From the NCBI GenBank assembly GCA_003151555.1, contig PLXU01000145.1:1-27435 (forward strand): 27,435 nt of DNA. Direction: 5' to 3'. The stretch is from Acidimicrobiaceae bacterium. GTDB lineage: Bacteria > Actinomycetota > Acidimicrobiia > Acidimicrobiales > RAAP-2. Each line of letters opens with the position of its first letter. Within the stretch, counting starts at the first letter, position 1. A program made the translations under genes and the position numbers. Under the pieces are notes generated by a model, which saw nothing but the letters and a program-made list of their open reading frames with translations, had not been told where the DNA came from and did not search any database. Shown here in pieces: positions 1 through 6,695 of the stretch.

Positions 1-865
1 GCGCGCTGCCGTGCACCGGCTCGAACATGCTGGGCGCGGTGCGCTCCGGATTGATATTCCCACTGGCCGCCAGCCCGATGCCGCCGGCCACGGCAGCACC
101 GAGATCGGTCAGGATGTCGCCGAAAAGATTGGACGCGACGACGACGCCGAATTTTTCGGGGTGAAGCACCATGTGCAATGCAGCGGCGTCAACAAGCAAA
201 TTCGTTGCCTCAACGTCGGGATATTCGGAACTGACCTCCAGGAAGATACGGTCCCACAAGACTCCCGTGTAATTGAGGGCGTTTCCCTTAGAGACGCTCT
301 GCAGCGGCAATGCGTTGGCGCGGGCCAATTCGAAGGCGTAGCGAAGGATGCGCTCGACCCCCCTGCGAGAAAAGACGCTCGTCTGCAGAGCCACCTCGTC
401 GGCGGTGTCCGGATTAAGCGTTTCACCGATCCCCGAGTACTCGCCCTCACAGTTCTCGCGGACGAAGATCATGTTGAGGTCGGCCGGTCCGCGTCCGGCC
501 AAGGGTGTGCTCGCGCCGCGCAGCAGCCGCACTGGTCGAAGGTTCACGTACTGGTCGAATCCCTGGCGAATCGCGAAGATGACCTGACGAAGGGCGATGT
601 GGTCGGGAACTCGCCGGTCACCTAGGGCGCCCAAGAAGATGGCGTCGAATTGAGCGAGCGTGTTGAGGCCATCGCCCGGCATTGTCGAGCCGGTCCTGAG
701 GTAGTGATCAGCATTCCATTCGAAGGTCTCCACCTCGAGGTTTACCAAGCCCTCGATCGCCGAAACGACCTCAAAGAGGCGCCGCGCTTCTGCAGTGACT
801 TCGGGACCGATTCCGTCGCCCGGCAGCAGTGCGATCCGCATAGTTCGGCGCTCCAGGGCACTCAC
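1..865 (-). CDS. Isocitrate/isopropylmalate dehydrogenase family protein, tartrate/D-malate dehydrogenase-like (3' end missing)
   Basis: Translating the minus strand gives a beta-decarboxylating NAD(P)-dependent dehydrogenase. It begins with RIALLPGDGIGPEV, carries the RENCEGEYSG segment and the metal-binding LFGDILTDL segment, and leaves the window inside the MFEPVHGSA block, so roughly the last fifth to quarter is missing. Such enzymes oxidise the hydroxyl of a 2-hydroxy acid (isopropylmalate, tartrate, D-malate) and usually decarboxylate the product. The RENCEGEYSG form and the sugar-acid context favour the tartrate/D-malate branch over leucine synthesis, but this is inference. I chose the GTG at 865 because AGGAGG lies 4 nt upstream (870-875). 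The in-frame ATG at 841 has no nearby ribosome binding site. The gene diverges from the SDR gene at 1095, and an operator-like palindrome at 941-958 lies between them. Confidence 0.87.
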   Translation of the reverse strand, partial: MSALERRTMRIALLPGDGIGPEVTAEARRLFEVVSAIEGLVNLEVETFEWNADHYLRTGSTMPGDGLNTLAQFDAIFLGALGDRRVPDHIALRQVIFAIRQGFDQYVNLRPVRLLRGASTPLAGRGPADLNMIFVRENCEGEYSGIGETLNPDTADEVALQTSVFSRRGVERILRYAFELARANALPLQSVSKGNALNYTGVLWDRIFLEVSSEYPDVEATNLLVDAAALHMVLHPEKFGVVVASNLFGDILTDLGAAVAGGIGLAASGNINPERTAPSMFEPVHGSA

Positions 866-909
866 TTCGCCTCCTCTCGCCGCGCCGTTGGACTTTCGTT
901 GGCCCACGC

Positions 910-939
910 TTGACGTGGCGGACGAGGCTAGGTTACCGT
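910..939 (+). promoter_or_regulatory. Probable promoter for the SDR/lactonase operon
   Basis: TTGACG (910-915) and TACCGT (934-939) are separated by 18 nt and lie directly before the operator-like palindrome at 941-958. The promoter at 2836-2865 has the same spacing and the same position relative to its operator. A second possible promoter lies downstream: TGGTCA (966-971), 17 nt, TATATT (989-994). On the minus strand, TTCGCA and TAACCT, 17 nt apart, flank the palindrome and could serve the divergent dehydrogenase gene. Confidence 0.45.
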
Positions 940-940
940 C

Positions 941-958
941 TTTGGATTCGATTGCGAA
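941..958. promoter_or_regulatory. LacI-type operator candidate O1
   Basis: TTTGGATTCGATTGCGAA is an imperfect palindrome around a central CG, the usual form of LacI/GalR-family operators. Its left half nearly matches the half-site TTTGGAAT seen at three other places in the window. It follows the plus-strand -10 box and lies in the spacer of a possible minus-strand promoter, so it could control both divergent genes. A further isolated GGAATCG half-site lies at 1019-1025. The right half is degenerate, so confidence is moderate. The LacI-family gene at 14640 is the natural candidate regulator. Confidence 0.45.
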
Positions 959-1094
959 CTTGGGATGGTCACCGCGTAAGGACCCTGCTATATTCGCTCG
1001 GTCTCGCCAGGATTCATAGGAATCGCTAACAGTGAGAGAATGCGGTCGCGTCGTACGTTTGTTCATTTTGCGCGAGCGAAGGAAGAGGTAGAGC

Positions 1095-1859
1095 ATGAGC
1101 TGGAGTGTCGGAGCGGGCCTTGAAGGGCGTACCGTCGTCGTCACGGGTGCCACCGGAGGCATCGGCCAGGCCGTGGCCAACGCCTTCGCCACGACCGGCG
1201 CGCGCGTCGTGGCCACCGATCTCGATCAAGTACGCCTAGACGCCCTCGTCGCCGAATTGCCGGGCGAGGGCCATCTCGCGATGGCGCTCGATCTGAAGAG
1301 TTTCGACGACCAGCAAGCCCTCATTGACCGGGCGCAAGCCGAGCCCGGGGGCCTCTTCGTGCTGGCGCACACCGCCGCACTGCTCCGGCGCCGCAACAGT
1401 CTCGACGACGTCACTGAGGATGACTGGGATGCGCAGATCGACACCAACCTCAAGGCCACGTTCTTCTTGTGCCGCCGCGCCGCGAATGCGATGAAGGACA
1501 ACGCAGGGGGCCGCATCATTCTCTTTACGTCGCAGAGTTGGATGACGGGAGGTTTCGGCGGAGCTGCCGTCTACGCCGCGTCCAAGGGCGGCGTCGTGTC
1601 GATGGCCCGAGGGCTCGCACGAACCTACGGCCCGTACGGAATCACGATCAACACCGTTGCGCCCGGCCAGATCAATACGCCGATGCTGCTCACCGATCTC
1701 GACCCGGCGGTCTACGAGAAGATGCGAGTAGAAACGCCTCTGGGCTACGTCGGAGAACCCGAGGACGTCGCGGGAACAGTGGTCTTCCTCGCGAGCGCGC
1801 ACGCGCGCTACATCACTGGCGCGACCATCAACGTAAGCGGTGGTTTTCTCATGTACTGA
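1095..1859 (+). CDS. SDR-family NAD(P)-dependent oxidoreductase
   Basis: This 254-residue protein is a classical short-chain dehydrogenase. A Rossmann TGATGGIGQ motif lies near residue 18, Tyr160 and Lys164 form the catalytic YxxxK pair (YAASK), Ser146 or Ser148 lies upstream, and it ends with the typical VSGGFLMY tail. The length is normal. The ATG at 1095 is preceded by GGAAGAGG. The gene is followed after 68 bp by a lactonase-type amidohydrolase and probably shares its transcript. In non-phosphorylative deoxysugar routes, SDR enzymes oxidise either the free sugar at C1 to the lactone or the C4 hydroxyl of the 2-keto-3-deoxy acid. Which step this one performs cannot be told from sequence alone. 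The operator-like site at 941-958 suggests control by the LacI regulator encoded at 14640. Confidence 0.9.
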   Translation: MSWSVGAGLEGRTVVVTGATGGIGQAVANAFATTGARVVATDLDQVRLDALVAELPGEGHLAMALDLKSFDDQQALIDRAQAEPGGLFVLAHTAALLRRRNSLDDVTEDDWDAQIDTNLKATFFLCRRAANAMKDNAGGRIILFTSQSWMTGGFGGAAVYAASKGGVVSMARGLARTYGPYGITINTVAPGQINTPMLLTDLDPAVYEKMRVETPLGYVGEPEDVAGTVVFLASAHARYITGATINVSGGFLMY

Positions 1860-1927
1860 TCCTCGGCCAACGAGGACGAACATGCGCGTCACATCACTCG
1901 AAAGTCCAATAAACACAAGGAGTTCCT

Positions 1928-2803
1928 ATGGCTGAATTGCCGTTCGTTGATACCCACGTTCACTTCTATGACCTTCGCCGCAAAGATCTCGTGTACTTGT
2001 GGCTGCAGCCAGACTTCGTCCATCCCCTGCTGGGCGACATCAACGGCATCAAGACTCTGGTTTTTTCGGCCGACGCCTACCTCGCCGAGACCCGCTTCGC
2101 GAACGTCTCGAAAGCCGTGCACGTCCAGGCGGCGATCGGTGCCAAAGATCCCGTCGCCGAGACGGTGTGGCTCGAGGAAATGGCCCAGCGCACCGGCTGT
2201 CCAAACGGAATCGTGGCGAGCGCCGACTTGTCGGACCCGAGGGTTGGCGAAACCCTCGAGCGCCACCTCGCGGCGTCGTCGCGCGTGAGCGGCATACGCG
2301 ATTTCGCCGAAGGCGATTATCTCGTGTCGCCCGAATGGCTGCGGGGCTACGCACTTCTCGAGCGGTACGGTCTGCTGTGCGACCTGGACTGCCCCTGGGA
2401 AAACATGAGCAAGGCGCGCGACGTCGCGCGAAGCCACCCGAACACGACCATGGTCCTGGAACACGCCGGGTATCCCCGGTCGCGCAGCGACGAGTACTTT
2501 CGGGAGTGGCGCACGGGACTGGCAGCCCTGGCCGAGGCCGAAAACACGTGGTGCAAGATCTCGGGCCTAGGCATGTTCGACCGCCAGTGGTCGCTCGAGA
2601 GCTTGCGACCTTGGGTGATGGCCTGCCTAGAGACCTTCGGTGTCGAAAGGTGTCTCTTTGGTACCAACTGGCCCGTGGACCGACTCTTCAGCTCGTACGA
2701 CCCTGTGGTCAACGCGTACGAGGAATTAATTAGCGACTTCAGCCTCGAGGAACGCGAGGCGTTATTCTTTCGCAACGCGACGAAGGTGTACCGGCTCGAC
2801 TAG
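1928..2803 (+). CDS. Amidohydrolase family protein, probable sugar lactonase (COG3618-like)
   Basis: This 291-residue protein is a TIM-barrel amidohydrolase (Amidohydro_2 type). The N-terminal metal site DTHVHFYD contains His10 and His12, and the C-terminal FGTNWPVDRL block is characteristic of the L-fuconolactonase/L-rhamnonolactonase group. Those enzymes open an aldonolactone to the free sugar acid in the cytoplasm. The ATG at 1928 follows AAGGAG. The gene lies just behind an SDR dehydrogenase and in the same cluster as a rhamnose mutarotase and two enolase-superfamily dehydratases, which fits a sugar, lactone, acid, keto-deoxy-acid sequence. Other members of this family are 2-pyrone-4,6-dicarboxylate hydrolases or decarboxylases, so the exact substrate is inferred from context. 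Confidence 0.85.
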   Translation: MAELPFVDTHVHFYDLRRKDLVYLWLQPDFVHPLLGDINGIKTLVFSADAYLAETRFANVSKAVHVQAAIGAKDPVAETVWLEEMAQRTGCPNGIVASADLSDPRVGETLERHLAASSRVSGIRDFAEGDYLVSPEWLRGYALLERYGLLCDLDCPWENMSKARDVARSHPNTTMVLEHAGYPRSRSDEYFREWRTGLAALAEAENTWCKISGLGMFDRQWSLESLRPWVMACLETFGVERCLFGTNWPVDRLFSSYDPVVNAYEELISDFSLEEREALFFRNATKVYRLD

Positions 2804-2835
2804 GCGAGTTCCTACGCCATCGTGCCACTTCGAAT

Positions 2836-2865
2836 TTGACAGGCCCACCGCCTCAGTCCTAATCT
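2836..2865 (+). promoter_or_regulatory. Promoter of the E1/lipoyl/oxidoreductase/mutarotase/dehydratase operon
   Basis: A consensus -35 TTGACA (2836-2841) is followed after 18 nt by TAATCT (2860-2865, TANNNT type). The start point would fall near 2872, inside the palindrome at 2864-2881. The leader before the ATG at 2969 would be about 95 nt. This is the most convincing promoter of region A. Confidence 0.65.
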
Positions 2866-2881
2866 TGGAATCGATTGTAAG
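2864..2881. promoter_or_regulatory. LacI-type operator candidate O2
   Basis: CTTGGAATCGATTGTAAG is a palindrome centred on CG, with 6 of 8 half-site positions symmetric. It overlaps the end of the -10 box and the expected transcription start, the classic position for repression. It shares the half-site TTGGAATCGAT with 13397-13407. The regulator is inferred to be the LacI-family protein at 14640. Confidence 0.6.
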
Positions 2882-2968
2882 CGCAGCGAGAGACGTCGAG
2901 ATGTCGAGTGAATCTCTGCACGTAAGAGTTCGTGAGTCACTCGACGTAGAGGGGAAGTAAGCACTGCA

Positions 2969-3973
2969 ATGAGAATGCGCATGAATCAGGCCATCACGCG
3001 CGCCATCGCCGACGAGATGGAACAGGATCCGCGCGTGATCGTCTTCGGCGAGGACGTTGCGGTGGCCGAAGGGCCCTTCAAAACTTCTGAGGGACTGCTC
3101 GCCACGTTCGGACCCTTGCGCGTTCGCGATACCCCAATTTCCGAGACGGGTTTCCTGGGCGCTGCGGTGGGTGCCGCGATGACGGGCCTGCGACCGGTCA
3201 CCGAGATCATGTTCATCGAATTCATGGGAGTGGCGTTCGATCAGGTGGTCACCGAGGCGGCCCTGATGCACTACCTGTCCGGCGGACGCTTCGAGGTGCC
3301 GATGGTCATTCGCGCGTCGGTAGGCTCCGGGCTCGGTTTCGGATGCCAGCACTCCCAGACGTTGGAGCGCTGGATGCTCGGCACGCCGGGGCTCAAACTT
3401 GCGGTGGCGTCCGGGGCGCGCAGCGCGTACGGGCTCACTCGGGCCGCGATCCGTGACAACAACCCCGTCGTCATACTCGAACCACGAAGCCTCTACGGAG
3501 AGCGCGAGGACGTTGATCCGGGCGAGCAGTCGATCATCGAGCTCGGTACCGCGGAAATCTTGCGCGAGGGTGCCGACGTGACGGTGCTCACGCTCGGACA
3601 GACGGTCCGCGTGGGCCTCGAAGCGGCCGAGTCAGCGTCGTGGTCCGGCGAGGTGATGGACCTTCGATCCCTGATGCCCTGGGACAAAAAAGCGGTCATC
3701 GACTCCGTACGGCGGACGGGTCACCTGGTAATCGTCGAGGAAAACCAGTACACCGGAGGCTGGGGCACCGAAATCGCCTCCCACGTGATGGCCAAAGCCT
3801 TTTCCGATCTCCAGGCGCCGGTGCTGCGCATCACCGCCCCGGACGTGCCCGTTCCGTACGGGTTGGCGCTCGAACAGCGCTTTCTCCCCTCGCCCGAATA
3901 CGTCACTGAGCAAGTGGCCGCGCTGCTGGCGACCAAGACGGCGCCCGAGCCATGGTGGGAGGAATTCGCGTGA
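2969..3973 (+). CDS. 2-oxo acid (pyruvate/acetoin-type) dehydrogenase E1 component, beta subunit
   Basis: This 334-residue protein is a transketolase-like pyrimidine-binding E1-beta subunit. It starts MRMRMNQAITRAIADEM, carries the conserved VFGEDVA and DTPISETGF segments, and has the C-terminal transketolase domain with VIVEEN and DVPVPYG. With E1-alpha it forms a thiamine-diphosphate enzyme that decarboxylates a 2-oxo acid, or cleaves acetoin, and passes the acyl group to a lipoyl arm. The ATG at 2969 lies about 11 nt after GGGGAAG, and two further in-frame ATGs follow within five codons. Beta precedes alpha here, whereas most Pdh/Aco operons run alpha then beta. Its end overlaps the alpha start by GTGA, indicating coupled translation. 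The substrate is unknown; the sugar-acid cluster suggests a 2-keto or 2,4-diketo deoxy acid or pyruvate. Confidence 0.92.
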   Translation: MRMRMNQAITRAIADEMEQDPRVIVFGEDVAVAEGPFKTSEGLLATFGPLRVRDTPISETGFLGAAVGAAMTGLRPVTEIMFIEFMGVAFDQVVTEAALMHYLSGGRFEVPMVIRASVGSGLGFGCQHSQTLERWMLGTPGLKLAVASGARSAYGLTRAAIRDNNPVVILEPRSLYGEREDVDPGEQSIIELGTAEILREGADVTVLTLGQTVRVGLEAAESASWSGEVMDLRSLMPWDKKAVIDSVRRTGHLVIVEENQYTGGWGTEIASHVMAKAFSDLQAPVLRITAPDVPVPYGLALEQRFLPSPEYVTEQVAALLATKTAPEPWWEEFA

Positions 3974-4971
3974 GCCAACCTGACGCAAAGAATGATCCAG
4001 TGCAGCGCCGCCTTGAACTCAGTTCGAATCCGGTGAGCCGACTCGAACGGATGATGGAGATTCGCCTGGTCGAGGACCGGATACAGGATCTCTTCGCCCA
4101 AGGGCTCGTCAGCGGTACCACCCACACGTCCCAGGGTCAAGAGGCGGTGGCCATCGCTCTGGCCTCGGCCACCCGGCCCACCGACGTGGTGTGTTGCACG
4201 TATCGCGGTCACGGCGTCGCCCTAGCACTCGGCATCAAGCCCGAATCGGTCCTCGGCGAGGTGCTCGGTCGCCAGATTGGCTGCATGGGCGGACTTGGCG
4301 GGTCGATGCACTTGAGTGATCCCGACATTGGCCTCTTGCCCACGTTCGCCATCGTCGGTGCGGGCACCCCCGTCGCCGTGGGCGCCGCGCTGCAGTTCGC
4401 CACGAACCAGACTGACGGCGTCGCGGTGAGCGTCTTCGGTGACGGCGCGACCAATATTGGCGGGTTCCACGAAGGGCTTAATTTGGCCGCCGTATGGAAC
4501 CTCCCCGCAATCTTTCTCTGCGAGAACAATCTGTACGGTGAATACAGCCCCATTGCCACCACCACCGCGGTGACCGACATCACGAAGCGCGCTCTCGCCT
4601 ATGACATGGCGGCCGAAACAGTCGACGGCCAAGACGTCGACGCGGTGCTGGCAACGATCGAGCGTGCCGTCGATCGGGCCCGCTCCGGCGCCGGTCCGAC
4701 CCTCATCGAAGCCAAGACCTACCGCTACGTTGGCCATTCGCGCTCCGACAAGGCGACCTACCGTCCCGAGGGTGAACTCGAGCAGTGGCTCGCACGCGAC
4801 CCCATCGAGCTCTTCGCCGCCAAATTGGTCGCCAACGGCGAGTTGACCGAAGAAGGCGTGCAAACCATTCGCCAGCACCAGCACGACCTCATCGATGTCG
4901 CCGCGCAAACGGCCTTGGCGAGCCCTCCCGGCTCGATTCCCCAGATGTTCGCTCACGTCCTCGCCCCTTAG
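3970..4971 (+). CDS. 2-oxo acid (pyruvate/acetoin-type) dehydrogenase E1 component, alpha subunit
   Basis: This 333-residue protein is the E1-alpha partner. The thiamine-diphosphate motif starts with GDGATN at about residue 157 and closes with ENN some 28 residues later. THTSQGQEA and the YRGHG segment are typical of Pdh/Aco alpha chains, and RYVGHSRSD marks the regulatory/active-site loop region. I start it at the GTG at 3970 because GGGAGGA ends about 8 nt before it and it overlaps the E1-beta stop by four bases. An earlier ATG at 3952 lies inside the beta gene with a worse ribosome binding site. The length is normal for bacterial heterotetrameric E1. The next gene encodes only a lipoyl domain. 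No E2 catalytic core and no E3 dihydrolipoamide dehydrogenase lie in the window. Confidence 0.93.
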   Translation: MSQPDAKNDPVQRRLELSSNPVSRLERMMEIRLVEDRIQDLFAQGLVSGTTHTSQGQEAVAIALASATRPTDVVCCTYRGHGVALALGIKPESVLGEVLGRQIGCMGGLGGSMHLSDPDIGLLPTFAIVGAGTPVAVGAALQFATNQTDGVAVSVFGDGATNIGGFHEGLNLAAVWNLPAIFLCENNLYGEYSPIATTTAVTDITKRALAYDMAAETVDGQDVDAVLATIERAVDRARSGAGPTLIEAKTYRYVGHSRSDKATYRPEGELEQWLARDPIELFAAKLVANGELTEEGVQTIRQHQHDLIDVAAQTALASPPGSIPQMFAHVLAP

Positions 4972-4999
4972 AATCAGCAAAAACTAGGAGTCCGTTCGA

Positions 5000-5242
5000 A
5001 TGCTGCACCAGATCAACTTGCCGGTCCTGGGAGATACGACTCGCAACGCGTTCATCAGCGAGTGGCTGGTCAACGTCGGCGACAGCGTGCAGGTCGACCA
5101 ACCATTGCTTCGAGTCGAGACCGACAAGGCGCTCGTCGAAGTCCCCTCGCCGGTCGCGGGCACCCTGGTGGAGCAGCTCGTAGCCCTCGAGGATGAAATC
5201 GACATCGGTGCGCCCATAGCCGTCATCGACGGACCGGCCTGA
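5000..5242 (+). CDS. Stand-alone lipoyl (biotinyl/lipoyl attachment) domain protein
   Basis: The 80-residue product is a complete lipoyl domain and nothing else. The ETDKALVEVPSPVAG hairpin contains the lipoylation site Lys43, and the flanking VGDSV and IDIGAPIAVI strands are the normal half-domains. In ordinary 2-oxo acid dehydrogenases this domain is the N-terminus of E2, followed by a subunit-binding domain and a catalytic core of more than 200 residues. Here the frame stops at 5242 and the next gene starts at 5286, so no core is encoded. The ATG at 5000 follows AGGAG with suitable spacing. It is co-oriented with E1-beta and E1-alpha, so it is probably the acyl acceptor of that E1. The E2 core and E3 must come from elsewhere, or the acyl group is used differently. 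Biotin attachment is less likely because the site is TDKA rather than MKM. Confidence 0.88.
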   Translation: MLHQINLPVLGDTTRNAFISEWLVNVGDSVQVDQPLLRVETDKALVEVPSPVAGTLVEQLVALEDEIDIGAPIAVIDGPA

Positions 5243-5285
5243 GCGAGTCGGCAGAATAATTCAAGGACGATGTAGGGGGCACTGA

Positions 5286-6356
5286 ATGGCAAAGTTACGG
5301 CTCGGGGTTATTGGAGCGGGCTCGTGGGCCGTTGCCTCGCACCTGCCCGAACTGTCCACGCGCCGCGACGAAGTCGAATTTGTGGCGGTGTCTCGAAAGG
5401 GACCGGAATTACTCGAACGGATCAAATCCCAATGGGGATTCGAGATCGCGAGCGAGGACTACCGCGACGTGCTCGACGCCGGCATCGATATCTGCCTGGT
5501 TGCGAGTCCCACTCGCTTTCACCACGAGCACGCGAAAGCGGCCCTAGAGGCAGGCGCCCACGTGTTGGTCGAAAAGCCCATGACGATTCGGCCGACAGAC
5601 GCGTGGGACCTCGCGCACACGGCGGAGCGTCTCGGACGACACCTGCTCGTCAGCTTCGGGTGGAACTACAAGCCCATCATGCGTGAGGCCAAGAAACTGA
5701 TGCAAGAGCAGGGAATAGGCGAGATAGAACAGTTGATGCTGCACATGGCTTCGTCAACGCGAGAATTGCTGCTCGGCACCGGGGCCTACCCGGCCGCCTC
5801 TCCCGAAACCATCCCCGAGCCTCAGACCTGGAATGACCCGGCGCTCTCGGGCGGCGGATTCGCGCAGGCTCAGCTGACGCACGCTCTCGGCATCGCCCTC
5901 TGGCTCACGGACTTACACGCCACCGAGGTCTTTGCGCTCATGTCGGCTCCGTACTCGGCACCCGTTGAACTGCACGACGCCGTGGTCATGCGCTTTCGCG
6001 GCGGGGCCATCGGGACAATGGACGGCGGCTCGGCTCACGTCAACGCGGGTGACAACAAGCATCAACTCGAACTACGCGTCATTGGCTCCGAAGGTCAGTT
6101 CCACCTCGACTTGGAACGTGAAGCCCTGTGGCTCTTTCGCGCCCCGGACACCAACGTGCGCCCGCCACTCGAGCCCGACGCCGGCCTCTACGACTGCGTG
6201 GGTCCGCCCCACGCGCTGGTGGATCTGGCGCTCGGCAAGGACGTCCAGAACTGCTCGCCCGGTTGGCTGGGGGCACGAACGGTGGAGGTGCTCGACGCGT
6301 GCTACCGCAGTGTGAGGGACAAGGCGCTCACCACAATAGAGTCCGAGGAGAGCTAG
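5286..6356 (+). CDS. Gfo/Idh/MocA-family sugar oxidoreductase
   Basis: This 356-residue protein has an N-terminal Rossmann fold with GVIGAGSWA near residue 8, the VEKPM motif (the catalytic Lys region of the family) about 95 residues in, and the C-terminal alpha/beta substrate domain with the typical DGGSAH and GSEGQFHLD segments. Family members oxidise or reduce hydroxyls of sugars and inositols with NAD(P). The ATG at 5286 is preceded by GTAGGGGG. The gene lies 43 bp after the lipoyl gene and 8 bp before the rhamnose mutarotase, so it belongs to the same operon. A role as the first sugar dehydrogenase, making the lactone, is plausible. A role as an epimerising or 3-keto-forming enzyme is also possible. 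Confidence 0.9.
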   Translation: MAKLRLGVIGAGSWAVASHLPELSTRRDEVEFVAVSRKGPELLERIKSQWGFEIASEDYRDVLDAGIDICLVASPTRFHHEHAKAALEAGAHVLVEKPMTIRPTDAWDLAHTAERLGRHLLVSFGWNYKPIMREAKKLMQEQGIGEIEQLMLHMASSTRELLLGTGAYPAASPETIPEPQTWNDPALSGGGFAQAQLTHALGIALWLTDLHATEVFALMSAPYSAPVELHDAVVMRFRGGAIGTMDGGSAHVNAGDNKHQLELRVIGSEGQFHLDLEREALWLFRAPDTNVRPPLEPDAGLYDCVGPPHALVDLALGKDVQNCSPGWLGARTVEVLDACYRSVRDKALTTIESEES

Positions 6357-6364
6357 GAGACACT

Positions 6365-6682
6365 ATGGAGCGACAATGCTTTTCCTTTGAAATCAGGTCC
6401 GGCACGTTGGACGAATACAAGCGACGCCACGATGAGATATGGCCGGAGCTCGTAGCAGAACTAAAAGAGGCGGGCCTCTCTAACTATTCACTCTTTCGCT
6501 TCAGCGACGAACGCATCATTGGCTACGTGGAATGCGAACCCGACGCCTTTACGTGCTTCGCCCTTCTCGCGCACGCCGAGGCGAACACGCGCTGGAGTAA
6601 ATGGTTCGAGGAGATTATCGTGTCGTTGACCGATGAGGAGGGCAACATGCACTCAATGCCAGAGATCTGGCACCTCGATTGA
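6365..6682 (+). CDS. rhaM: L-rhamnose mutarotase
   Basis: This 105-residue protein matches the RhaM family (DUF718), a ferredoxin-like dimer that interconverts alpha and beta anomers of L-rhamnose, with some members acting on L-fucose. The YKRRHDEIWPEL segment places Tyr18 and His22 at the same positions as in E. coli RhaM, and the C-terminal RWSKWFEEI segment and terminal WHLD are also family-like. The length agrees with the E. coli protein (104 residues). The ATG at 6365 follows AGGAG and starts 8 bp after the preceding stop. A much longer reading frame open upstream is only the shadow of the oxidoreductase gene. This gene is the best single clue that the operon handles a 6-deoxyhexose or similar aldose. 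Confidence 0.9.
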   Translation: MERQCFSFEIRSGTLDEYKRRHDEIWPELVAELKEAGLSNYSLFRFSDERIIGYVECEPDAFTCFALLAHAEANTRWSKWFEEIIVSLTDEEGNMHSMPEIWHLD

Positions 6683-6695
6683 CCAGGCGCCGATC

